From: Mycogone perniciosa
Taxonomy: Eukaryota > Ascomycota > Sordariomycetes > Hypocreales > Hypocreaceae
Length of the DNA: 64,000 nt
Assembly: GCA_025331125.1 (NCBI GenBank)
Contig: JAOALB010000056.1
Location: 186,001-250,000, forward strand
Reading direction: 5' to 3'
Positions 22,561 through 32,891 of this stretch are shown here, one piece after another; the first letter of the stretch is position 1, and the number at the start of each line of letters is the position of its first letter. The position numbers were made by a program, and so were the translations under genes. The notes beneath the pieces are model-generated. The model was not told where the DNA came from. It did no database searches and saw only the letters and a list, made by a program, of their open reading frames with translations.

Positions 22561-23541
22561 CGTTGCGATTCTCACAGACTTATATCACACCACAGCGGAT
22601 ATAAGAGAGGTACATGTAAGAGCGGACGAAGCAGAAGCAAAAGCAACGCAGGTCGGAGAAGGGACCAGACGTTTATAAAGTAAATCATAATGATCATAAT
22701 AGTATTCAATACTACTACTACCTTATCAGGCCCAAAACGGGGACCGTCCCCGATGCCCATAGCCCTCTCTCTCCCCATCAGACACATGGAACCACAGCAG
22801 ACGCTTCTGCCTTAACTCCTACCAAAGCAAAAGGTCTCACTACTATCGCCGGGTTTCTGTGGTCAGGTTCATTTGGCCTCCACGGGAAGCGCCCAAAGAG
22901 GCAACTGCATGCAGGCCGATGGAACGTTGTCAAGGTTCATTGCCGTGTCAATTCCGCATCGGCAAATCCACTGCTGTCGGCCAATCCGCTTGCGGAGCTT
23001 GGAAATGGAATGGAGAGGGAACTTTTGCCAAGGCTCATGAAGGCCCCATAGAGCCATTAATCGCGTGTTGGTTATGCTGGAACGAAGGAATTTTTCCCCT
23101 TCTTTTCTGTGTGGGTTTCTAGCGCGAGTCGTGCGTGGAGGCGAACATCACCGGCACTCCGTACGTGACAAGAGATGAACCAGATATTATTACGAGTACT
23201 CCTCCATACTGACGATAATAATGATTTCAGCAGCGCTGATCGGGAGCCAAGGACAAAAGGGGAAATCTGACCGTGGCCAGCCACGGCGATCGACAGTCTC
23301 CCCACTATTTCGTATGCATGTTCGGAATTCGGAGTATGGAATCAATCATAAATTCGATACGAATTGTTCCCACCAGACTTCAAAAGTACCAACTCGTAAA
23401 TCCTGACTTTCAAGGATCCAGTCCAAAGGATGCTCTTATCTAGGTACAATTCTTTTACTATTCTTATCATGAGGAATCATATTCTCTCTCGTCGTTGTCT
23501 TCAGCGCTGCTCGAAGCCTTCCCTGCATAAAGTATTGCCCC
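22561..23541. other. Intergenic region upstream of PTR2
   Basis: This region of 981 bp holds the PTR2 promoter and the 3' flank of the asparaginase gene. A short ACT repeat lies near 22712..22722. The frame at 22859..23122 plus has no recognisable feature. Just one actccgtacg motif is seen near 23157. Confidence 0.5.
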
Positions 23542-24534
23542 CTACTCGAACGCTTTCTTCATCTCGTCCAGTCCCATTCCCTTCGCTAGGCACAACTGTA
23601 GCTGAATGCGACACTTTGGCGGGTTGAGGAAACCACCTCCAATTACCTGCACTCCCAAACCGTAGAGGTTGTCTCTCCCAACAAACCCAAAGGCAGTGCG
23701 GTAACTTGCTATCAGCGGAAACTTGCCCTTCTTCTTGGTGATCTGTTCAATCATCTTCACACCAGTCGTCGTCCAAGACCCTGCACCCATTCCGGCGAGC
23801 ACAATGCCCTTGGCACCTCCCTGGAGTGACGCGGCAAGTAAGTTGGCGGAGAGATCCATATGTCCATAAAGAATATCTACTGCCGGCAGTCCCCTTTTCG
23901 GATCGAGCCTCGAGATGTCAAAGTGCTGCCATCCCTTGGGTCTTGATGCAGGATAATAGAACATGGGTTTACTGTTCTCAAAGGTGCCAAGGCAGCCGTG
24001 ATCACCGACCGCAAAGGTGTGAATCCTATTGGCGTGCGCCTTGGTTGTAAAACGAGCGGGGAGAATACCGACGTTGTGGACAGTCATTACACCGCGGCCT
24101 CTACTCTCAAAGGAGGTTGCAAGAGTGACGGCCTGAACCAAGTTCATATCTCCATCCGCACTTAGAGCAGTCGCAGGCCTCATCGCGCCAACAAGAGTGA
24201 TGACCTTTTCAGACCTGATGGTTAGATCGAGAAAGAAGGCCGTTTCCTCCATGGTATCTGTGCCGTGGGTGACGACAATACCGGTGACATCTGGTCTGGC
24301 AAGATCAGCCTGAATCTGTTGTGACATACTGATGAGAAGTGGGGAAGTAATATCGGGACTGCCCAAGCTGCAAATCTGCCTGCTCTCGAGTTAAGCGACC
24401 TTCTTCAGATGGGGGTTATTCTCGATCAGGTTGCTGATCGAGATGGTGCCGGGCTTATATCCGGTTGTCTGGCTAGCACTTTGGCCTGAGCCGGCGATGG
24501 TGCCGCCAGTTGCGTAGATGATAACAGTACCCAT
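23542..24534 (-). pseudogene. L-asparaginase interrupted by an in-frame TAA
   Basis: A complete asparaginase frame of about 331 codons from ATG 24534 is intact except for one TAA at 24391..24393 (codon 48). The part before the stop has the first catalytic Thr motif ATGGTIAGSG and the conserved YKPGTISISNLI. The part after it continues in the same frame with SPDITSPLL, the second catalytic block THGTDTMEET, and LVGAMRP, then runs normally to the C-terminus. No plausible intron can remove the stop: the only local donor/acceptor pair would define 24 nt, and upstream donors would delete conserved residues. The family hydrolyses asparagine to aspartate and ammonia. As it stands only a 47-residue peptide would be made. 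Recent inactivation, polymorphism or sequencing error all fit. Confidence 0.8.
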
Positions 24535-25000
24535 GATGGTAAAGAAGCTCAGTGTAATAGTGTCAATTCTAGTACAAAGCATTCTTATTAGGGCGCTGTA
24601 TGTTTCGATTAAACAGCTGTTGCGAAGAAAAGACAGCTGGGTAAGATCAAAGTTGAAGTAGGTGAATCTAGAGAAATATTGCGACCCCTTAGATAATAAG
24701 CAGTGAATTGCTTCTCTCTTTGTGTGCTCATCATAACACCAAAGGCTATGTTTCTAATCATCTTTGATTCAACAATTATCATACAAAGCGGCCGATATGC
24801 TCACATTGAAGACTGATTGACGCCAACTTTACCAGAGTGACCGGGAGAATTACCTCATACCTAATGGACTCATCACACAAGATGAACGTATAATTGTCAC
24901 TGTCAGTCTTTATTAGTAGAATCTGTGCTTTGACTGCAGCATGGATTGTATCCCGGCATACGCTCGAACGGCAAGTAGATTGACCCTTCTAAACAGATCT
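24535..25000. other. AT-rich spacer between two disrupted genes
   Basis: This 466-bp spacer is upstream of the asparaginase reading frame and downstream of the F-box gene. The asparaginase frame extends 16 codons upstream to 24582, but ATG 24534 places the catalytic TGG motif at the usual distance. No other gene is seen. Confidence 0.45.
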
Positions 25001-26032
25001 TCATTCATTCCCATCCCACTCATAAATCTCGCGAATGCTTCCAGGTATGTGGGTAACGACCTCATCGAAATGACCGAACCGATATCCATAAATATGTACC
25101 CTCCAAGCCGGATCCAGTGGAGAACCTTCAGGGCCAAGATCTTGCCATGCACGTACTATAACGCGCTCGTACGATGCCTGAACGGAGAAGTCTGTCGGAC
25201 ACAAAAGACATGAGCCCAAGATCTCAGTATCTTCCTCTTCAAACGCTTCATCAAGCGCCATATCTAAGGCATATTTCGGGTGCGGGGGATATATGGTAGA
25301 GCGCCATAATGGCCAGGTCCACTCGTGGGTATGGATTTCTTGGTGCTTGCACATGATCAAGGATCTCATATGTTTCCGTGACACTGCTTCTTTGGCCTTA
25401 TAATAGCTCCAGGCACAGTGTAGTATATATCTTCCTTTGACGACCTTGGGATAGACAGAGTACCAGGCTGTGAGAATCTTCCTCTCACCTGGAAAGGGGA
25501 GGAACCGGGCGTGGTGCGGCGTTAATAGTTTCTCAAGATATTTCCTGTATATTCTCTTATTGTTTTCCAAACGGGTGTATTTAAGTGTAAGTTGGTGATG
25601 TCGGTGGTTGATAGTAAATGGCCTTTATCCACAGCTGCTCTCCTGTAGCCGCCAGAATCCTAAAGGGCAAGATGCGTATTTTGGTTTGATTGGCGTATCC
25701 TTTCCAACAATGCGATGAAGCTTCATAGACTCGTGACACACCCATCTATCAGGACGGCTTTGAGCGACATCGAGAAGGTAGTACAAGTGCTCCTCCTTGA
25801 TAAGGCTCGTGGCGCGACGACCTCGGCCATGGAGTATGTACTGGTAGAGAATACTCCGCAACGGTTGACATGTTTGAGAGACAAGGATTTGAGTGTAACG
25901 TGGGAGTTTTTCCAGTATAAGAAGGAGTACCCCAACTGGTAGTTGGAGGATAACAGAATTTGGGTTCTGTTCACTAACTCTTTTATGAGTCCGGGAGGAT
26001 AAGAGACGCCAAGCAACTTTGAAGAAGGCCAT
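25001..26032 (-). pseudogene. F-box protein gene interrupted by an in-frame TAA
   Basis: A frame of 343 sense codons from ATG 26032 is open except for one TAA at 25625..25627 (codon 136). The first part carries an F-box-like N-terminus (LQLPVGVLLLILEKLP, then ILVSQTCQPLRSILY). F-box proteins recruit substrates to SCF ubiquitin ligases through Skp1. A CPLGFWRLQ block follows, then the stop. The frame resumes with a FTINHRHHQLTLKYTRL stretch of the kind found in filamentous-fungal F-box proteins and continues to YEWDGNE. No GT-AG pair of usual length removes the stop. This is the second gene in a row on this strand broken by a single TAA. The family assignment rests on the F-box and the ascomycete-type layout. 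Confidence 0.65.
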
Positions 26033-27180
26033 CTTGACTTGAGATTTTCACAGGGATATCTTGAAATAAGAGGAGAGAGGCCATAATTATTTATACAAAA
26101 TATATATACAATACAATCTCTTGATTTAACATCAAGCTTTTGAAGTTCAAACTTCACAGCCGCATGGGTTAAGCAACAGGAAGAAACTCCAAGTCTGGTA
26201 TTGGAATCTGTGGGACCTAACATTCACTGTTGCATGGAATTGGCTTCCCAGACACCGATTAACCTATTGTCCCGAACCACTCTCTCAGCACTTCTTCCCG
26301 TGGCCCGGTTTGGAGCTGGATATGTGCTCTGTAAGTGCAGAGCATACGAAGTAGCAGATGCGCCACTCCTTTAAGTTTGAAGTCAAGGAGCAATGACAAC
26401 CATCTCATTACCTTATGAACAAATAGTTAGCTATAGCTAGAACATGGCAGACGCAAATAATGCAGTATTAGTCCGCCATTTATTGGAGTACGCTGTGCAG
26501 AATACTTGCTTGTCAGTTGCGCCTCATTTTCTTTAGGGCATACTAGCGATCTTCTACTTCATAGCACGTTGAATACCGGCCAGAGGCCCTCTACAACAGA
26601 GGTGCCCTCTTTCTGCTGGCTGTGTCTCTAACTTGATAACAACTCTTGAACCTACTGTCCTAATTACTACAAATTCCTTGGTTTTTTTCCCCTCACAATG
26701 GTACTAGAATATCCACCCCTGGGCCTTGCGGGTACGGTATGGACGTGGAGAAGTTAGGTAGCACTGGGTACTCATGATATTGAGATCTTAATAACCTACG
26801 GAGTGGAATTTCTAGATATTAGAAGTAGTGATTTTACTTAATTTACACGCCATCTTCCCTAAAAACCAGCCGCTCGATTTTCCGTCGTTTTATTCAGTGT
26901 AATTCCATGGATTCTCGTATGACTGTACTTCATGGTTCCCAATAGTACTTGCATTCGCTTCTCTGACTAATTCTCGAGCGCCGATTGGCTCGGCCGAACC
27001 CGGGCTTCGCATCATGCCACTCTCGCACTTCAATCAATCAGCCGAGCTTTTGGATTTCTAACAACCGCATGAGTCCTCCTTCAACCTCAACCTCAACCTC
27101 AAGGCCAATTATCCACACTGCTCCAAATAGCAGAATGCGCTTCTCACCCTATCGATTACGGCCTGAATCTTCATGATACG
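26033..27180. other. AT-rich intergenic region, divergent promoters
   Basis: About 1.15 kb lies between the start of the F-box gene (-) and ISA1 (+). A short TTCAAC/CTCAAC tandem repeat is at 27081..27102, within 100 bp of the ISA1 start. A partial tacggagt motif is near 26797. No gene is supportable. Confidence 0.5.
27081..27102. repeat. CTCAAC hexanucleotide repeat
   Basis: Three and a half tandem copies of a 6-mer (YTCAAC) lie in the promoter/5'-UTR region of ISA1. Confidence 0.8.
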
Positions 27181-27942
27181 ATGATGAACATCCACTACTC
27201 CGTGGCCCGCGCTGCTCTGCGGCAGTGTCGCCATCCTCTTCGGCAATTGTCGGTCGCACGAGTCGCCGGCCTCGCCTACCACTCCTACCCACTACCATCC
27301 AAGTTTCCAGAGCCTTCGAGGAACAACAATATCTCCGAGTCGCCAATAGCACAGCCTGATGTTCTCCCTCGAGTCCACGAGACACGACCTCCACCACAGC
27401 ATGACGCCGTCCCCAAGCAGGCGGTATCCCAGGAGCAGAAGCATCCACAGCAGTCGCAGTCGCCACCGCCACCTCCACAACCCAAGACGAGCGAGGTGGA
27501 TGCACAAAAGCCCAAGGCCGCTCGGCCACGGCCAAAGCTCCGTCCTCGCAAGGCGGCCATGAAACTCACACCGGCGGCCGTGGAGCAGCTCCGCGCCTTA
27601 CTAGACCAGCCCAACCCGAAGCTCATCAAGGTTGGCGTGCGGAATCGTGGGTGCAGCGGGTTGGCATATCACCTCGAGTTTGTGGACAAGCCGGGCGCCT
27701 TTGACGAGATGGTAGAGCAAGATGGTGTCAAGGTGTTGATTGACAGCAAGGCGCTGTTCAGCATCATTGGCAGCGAGATGGATTGGGCAGAGGATAAGCT
27801 GAGTCAGAGATTCGTCTTCAAGAATCCCAATATTAGTACGTACGGTGTTTGGTCTAAGTGTGGTCCTCGTTTACTTGGAAGAACATGTCACTAACTGAGA
27901 GCAGAGGAACAATGCGGCTGCGGGGAGTCATTCATGGTATGA
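27181..27942 (+). CDS. isa1: Mitochondrial iron-sulfur assembly protein ISA1
   Basis: Exons 27181..27835 and 27905..27942 give 230 residues. The 69-nt intron has donor GTACGT and acceptor GAGCAG; splicing yields FKNPNI-KEQCGCGESFMV. The A-type Fe-S scaffold domain occupies roughly residues 120-230. All three cluster-binding cysteines are present: RNRGCSGLAY and the C-terminal CGCG pair. The first 120 residues are a basic mitochondrial presequence (RAALRQCRHPLRQLSVARVA) and a Pro/Gln/Lys-rich linker. Isa1 works with Isa2 and Iba57 in the matrix to make 4Fe-4S clusters for aconitase and lipoate synthase. ATGATG at the start gives two adjacent in-frame starts. The intron keeps the last two cysteines on the tiny second exon. 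Confidence 0.93.
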
Positions 27943-28687
27943 GAGGGCGGGTGGGGGAAAATCTCTATACATCCAAAGAAAGAGTTTATTCGAGGATGGC
28001 TTTTGAAACAAATTTTGTACGATGACGACAGACACTGAACGATAAAGGAGGAAAAGACGAAAAACATGGCTCGGAGGTGTGGGCAAGTGTTTATCAGATA
28101 CCCTGTCGCGCGATTTGCCAGACATGTCGTTGCCTTTGATCCTATAAACATGGTTTGGATACAGCGCTATAAGGCATGGCTCGCTTGGAAGCGCTGGTAG
28201 ATGGACAAAGGAACCGAGTAAGGGAATCACGGGAGGCATAATACCGGCGTTGGGCTTAGAAAGGCATGGGCTACCTGTGCCAAATGTTGCATATCAAACT
28301 TGCGCTTTTACGCATCTCGATCACACTGTATATAAATATATGATATGAATGAATGGAAATAACCCGAGGGGGAACAATTGATAAGCCACAATTACTAATT
28401 CTTCATCCCTTTATTGCTATGGGCTCTGATGTCACAGCCCAAGCTCATGGGTGCACGTGATCTGGCGTTGTGTGTTGCTTTCGATATCACGTCTTGCGCC
28501 ACACACAGCGTGCCATGAATCAACCACTTGTCAGACACCAGTAATTCTTCGTAGATGATGTTCCATTCTTATGACTATATATATGTGTGTATATGTCTGT
28601 GAATTACTGATCCGTTCCCACTGCTTTCTCCTAACTCTACACTGATTATTCTCCTCCGGTTCTGTTGCACATATTGCATATTGATTC
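27943..28687. other. Tandem intergenic region
   Basis: It includes the ISA1 3' UTR and the alkyltransferase promoter. A TATATATATGTGTGTATATG stretch at about 28575..28594 lies roughly 95-115 bp before the next ATG and is a candidate TATA-rich core promoter. No gene is seen. Confidence 0.45.
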
Positions 28688-29248
28688 ATGGTCCAGACAT
28701 ACCCGGCTTACATGGCTACTGGACAGAAGCGCAAACAGGCTGATGATCCTGGCTTATCACCAAGCCCCAAAGCCCGCAAGACCGAAAATACTTCTCCTTC
28801 TTCCTCCTCTTCTCCTATATCCAAAGAAGCCTCAACTTCCTCTTCCTCCTCCGCCACCTCCCTTAGCAGACCAGGCGTTCCGAAAGACATGGAACCCCAA
28901 CTCACCCGCATCGCCCAATCCCAACGCACCGACTTCGAAAAGCGCGTATGGACGGCTTTGCTCCAGATCCCCCGTGGGCGTGTCACGACATACGGCTTGC
29001 TGTCGTCATACCTCGGGACATCGCCCCGGGCTGTCGGGAATGCGCTGCGGAGGAACCCCTTTGCACCGGATGTGCCGTGCCATCGTGTAGTGGCGACAGG
29101 TGGTGCTCTGGGTGGATTTAAGGGCAGCTGGCCACGGGATGGGGAGGGGATTACGATTACGGAGAAGAAGAAACTGCTGAGGGGCGAGGGGGTTAGACTT
29201 GATGACAAGGGGAGGGTGTTGGGGACGGTGTGGTCTGGGTTTGTGTAA
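28688..29248 (+). CDS. Methylated-DNA-[protein]-cysteine S-methyltransferase (MGMT type)
   Basis: Single exon of 186 residues; a second in-frame ATG at 28712 could also be used. The C-terminal alkyltransferase domain (about 80-186) has the winged-helix DNA-binding segment (GRVTTYGLLSSYLGTSPRAV, GNALRRNP) with the Arg finger, and the active site PCHRV with acceptor Cys131. GGFKGSWPR follows. The enzyme removes O6-alkyl groups from guanine in a suicide reaction, directly repairing mutagenic lesions in the nucleus. The N-terminal 65 residues are Ser-rich and basic (QKRKQ, KARK), possibly carrying a nuclear localisation signal. The methyltransferase N-terminal domain of bacterial Ada-type enzymes is absent, as in other short fungal members. 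Confidence 0.93.
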   Translation: MVQTYPAYMATGQKRKQADDPGLSPSPKARKTENTSPSSSSSPISKEASTSSSSSATSLSRPGVPKDMEPQLTRIAQSQRTDFEKRVWTALLQIPRGRVTTYGLLSSYLGTSPRAVGNALRRNPFAPDVPCHRVVATGGALGGFKGSWPRDGEGITITEKKKLLRGEGVRLDDKGRVLGTVWSGFV

Positions 29249-29457
29249 GATTGGATGGATGGGGTGTTATTGATCTTTCGATATGGGGTGAGTGAAGTGG
29301 AAGGGGACTTGCGAAGCTTTAGCCATATGAATTACTGATGAATATCTCGATCTGATGTTGGGCTTTTGGTGGCTTCGGATATGTATCGTTCTATTGTCAT
29401 TTCTAATAACCATGCCGTCTATTGGCCATTCTCATTTCATGCCATCATTATAGTCAT

Positions 29458-31311
29458 TCATTCATGTTGTTTCGGTTCATACAAAGCCACAGGCACACCA
29501 AGGGCAGGTGTCCCAATAAGATCTGCCTGCATCGTCTGCGCCTCCCAATCACCACGATACTCAATCCTCTCAAATTTCTGAGCCAAAAGGACCACTGCCG
29601 AACTGTTAGCTTTCCACTTTCCACACGTTTCTTCCCGCCTGCTACTCACAGCAAAACGCCATCTCAGTCAGGGCAAAGTTCTGTCCAACACAGATCCTTG
29701 GCCCCCCGTTGAATGGAAGGTATGCCCATGGTTTTGGTATCCAATGCTCCCATCGCTCCGGGCTGAAAATGGATGGGTCGGCGAACTTCTCTGAGACTGG
29801 CGGATATAGATCCTTGCAGGCATGCATTCCAAACGTGTTGATTGTCACAGTATCCCCCTTCAAGAGAACAATATCGGGCTCGCCAGGTCGACTGGGGATT
29901 GTTGTGGTCTGCAACGCCTGGCGCATGTTTAACGGAGCAGCGGGATGTATTCGCAAGGTCTCATTAAGAATATTTTTGAGATATGTCAGGTCCTTGAGTG
30001 TCTCATATGATGGCGTTCCATAGGGGCCTAGGACCTCCAGAACGTCTTTCCGCAGCCGTGCCCATACTGGGGGGTAGTGTGACATTTCGTACATGGCCCA
30101 CGATAGTGTTGCAGCTGTGGTATCTCTGCCAGCTAGAAGCACGGACATGATTTGATCTCGAATCATCTTCGGATCTTTCGAGTACTGGGCAATGCTGTGC
30201 AAGAATGTGAAGTCCATATCTGATCGCGACAGGTCTTTGAGTTGTGCATCGGGTAAGGCAATGGTCCGCGCAATGACCGGCTCGATAAATTGTTCGATCC
30301 TGCTTATTGCTCGATAATATTCGCCCTTTGGAATCAACGGCGCAATGGGGCTGTTTCATATTGAGTAACTGCTGATATTTCATCATATTGTGTATGACCA
30401 CTCACTTGAGAACAAAGATGAACATCTGAGTTCGCTGTGCCAAATGCATGGCATTGGAGACTTCGTTGTCGGGACTGTCAATACCCAAGTCAGCAACCTT
30501 TGTCCAAGCTTGTGTAGATATAGCGGAAATCTTACAAGTCCAAGCTGTTGACATTCTCTCCCAGCAGGAACTCTGTCGTCGTGTCCAGCGTCCAGCGGTA
30601 GAACAGATCCTTCAGGTCAACTGTTGTTCCGGGCGAGGGTAGTTTCGATAGGAGTTTCCTAGTGCATGCGTCGAAGATTGCTAGGTTGCGGACCCTCTCT
30701 TTAACAAACATGGGGCGGATCATGCTCCTGCTATCATGCCAGAGTTGTCCGTCAGTGGCAAAGATGCCATTACCAAGGAACGGTCTCCAGAGCTTATGCC
30801 ACTGCGGACCATGGCCAAAGTGAGCAAATTTCGTCGCTAAGATGGCCTTGATCTGCTCCGGATCACGGGTTATGAGGACTCGCTTCGATCCCGTTAAACT
30901 GAATTCAGCAAACCTCCGGTGACCCGTTGGTAGATTGTCGAGTTGCTGATTACACCAGTCGACAAGCCTGTTGTTATACTGGCTTTTCCCGATTTGATAG
31001 TAAAGCCTGGACCCTAGTTGAATGTTAGCATACCAGGCCATCCATCATACTGTCCACAAATATCCAACCACCCCCTCGAGAGAGAGCTTACCGGAAATCA
31101 GGTTGCATGCTAGAGTAGGGGCGCGGGCACCTCCCGCCCTCTTGATTCGGATGTTGACAATAAGATGACGAAGCCAGACGAGAACGGTGAGGCCGCATAT
31201 GACACATAGACCGACTCCCAGGTAGTAGAAGGGAAGGAGTATTAGCTTTATTGGGGCCATATCCAGTGGAACAAGGGCGATGAAGATGACAAGATAGACA
31301 GGTCCCAGCAT
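29458..31311 (-). CDS. Cytochrome P450, CYP52-like (alkane/fatty-acid hydroxylase type)
   Basis: Exons 31311..31092, 31013..30536, 30474..30406, 30350..29650 and 29594..29458 give 534 residues. The introns are 78, 61, 55 and 55 nt, all GT-AG with consistent phases. An N-terminal hydrophobic anchor (PVYLVIFIALVPL and a second stretch) points to the ER membrane. P450 hallmarks are the I-helix AGRDTTAATLSWAMYEM, the K-helix ETLRIHP, the PERW segment, and the heme-binding FNGGPRICVGQ with Cys near residue 476, followed by ALTEMAF. The GGPRICVGQ form and the AGRDTTA motif are typical of CYP52/CYP63/CYP539 relatives, which omega-hydroxylate alkanes or fatty acids. The exact subfamily and substrate need comparison. 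The last intron has two candidate acceptors; the second keeps the frame. Confidence 0.92.
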
Positions 31312-32891
31312 GCATCGAACAGGAGGGAGTACGGACGCGATGACCGGTCAGATTTAAATACCTGTAGACCGAGAAAACATCTCCAGGATCTCTCACTGTA
31401 ATAGCGGAACACTCAGCTAAGAACGAACCTCCCACTATATCTGGGGATAGGGGCCCTCTTTTCATAGTTGCACAGCATCCTCACCGGCCCCATCTTATTA
31501 ACCTTCTGCAAGCGAAATCCGCTTTGGTGTGTCTGATGTGTCTGGCGTGCGTGAAGGGCGCGCTGCGCTGCAACACAGCTGGCGATCTCCTCTCCGACAC
31601 GCACGTATGCAACCCCCCCCTGTCCATGACTCGCAGAATCGAGAGCTGTGATACGGGGAAATACGGCAGCCTCGCATGGTGGTGCGGTTTGGGTGGGCAT
31701 ACCAAGACCCGAAACTACTCGATCGAGCCTCTACTCTGTGATGCGAATGGCTGACTTACGAGGTTGGCAGGGTTGGCGCCTTTTAGCGGTTCCGCGGTGG
31801 GGCCGCTGTAGAAAGCAGAGGGCAGCTGTCCTCGTCTTGAATGCTATGTTATTCGTGATCACATTTTTATCTCATCACCAACAGAGACATGCTTGCTGCA
31901 GGACTCATACGAGTACGAGTACATACAGTATTATTAGTCTGTATTCTGGATAATATGTGGTGTGATGTGTAATGTACTTGACCCAGATCATGCATGGAGC
32001 ATACCCATAGCAAGCACTAGTACGGAGTGCATTGCATTTCTGGAGGTGACAAAGATGTCTCTCGTACGGCATACTATCAACGATGCTTTCCCCCTTTCCT
32101 TTTCCTTCTTTTTTTTGTTTGCAAGGAGGTATTGCTCCGTATCATTTACACACAGCAAGCTGATGACAATCCACCTCTGGGCTGTTCTGGGCGAGCTGCA
32201 CTGTTCTCAGCCGCGATGTCTTAAGCGGACCAAGGTGGCTTAAAGTGAAAGCTGATTGAGAGAGGAGTCTCGGTTCCCGGATACCGGTATTACATGAGAC
32301 AGAGGGACGCGTAGTACTAGTACAAGGTCGTACATGGGCCAATGAGCATCCATATTTTTATTTTCTTGTCTCTGATATCTGATCTTGGCAAGCTTCCCCG
32401 TCTAGGCATTGCTGCATGGGGGAGAGAACACTGTGCTCGTGTAACTCGGGAGAACCAAACGTGGTATAAAGCAGGGCGCGAGAAACCTCAGAATCCCGGT
32501 CCCAAGACTTGTTTCTTTTTGCTCGTTTCACCGTCTCATAGGTTCTCGTACTGTTATTGGTTGCACAACGCTGCCACAGGATCAATCTACCTAATTAGCT
32601 AGAATGGCACGAATGTTTGGAGAAATGAAAAGCGTTAGCTAAGCACGGAACACGGAGCACAAGTACGAAGATATCGGCAATTCTGATATCGGCACAACCA
32701 TTTTCCGACGTCATCGCCAACCGTCGTCGGCAAAACTCGGGTAACTCCCACGGCCTGTACGTAACTGGAATCGTTTCCAGATTGAGAGCTGTGCGGTTTG
32801 AGCCATCAACGAACGTCAAACTATTTCGTCTTTTTTCCTCGCGATCCCTCTCTGTCCCCCTCTCAATTGGCATCTGCCATCGTCTTTCACC
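31312..32891. other. Divergent intergenic region, 1.6 kb
   Basis: It contains the promoters of the P450 gene (-) and of succinyl-CoA ligase (+). It holds a TACGAGTACGAGTACAT patch near 31911 and partial tacggagt motifs. The last 75 bp before the ligase ATG are pyrimidine-rich, as in highly expressed fungal genes. No coding region is supportable. Confidence 0.5.

Noticed and set aside
24379..24402. 24-nt GT-AG intron removing the asparaginase stop
   Set aside because: It is far below the minimum length of fungal introns and would delete residues that the family normally has. A nonsense change is simpler.
20570..31311. A secondary-metabolite cluster from the transporter, P450 and nearby genes
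   Set aside because: No backbone enzyme (PKS, NRPS, terpene synthase) or cluster regulator is present, and housekeeping genes (isa1, alkyltransferase) lie between.
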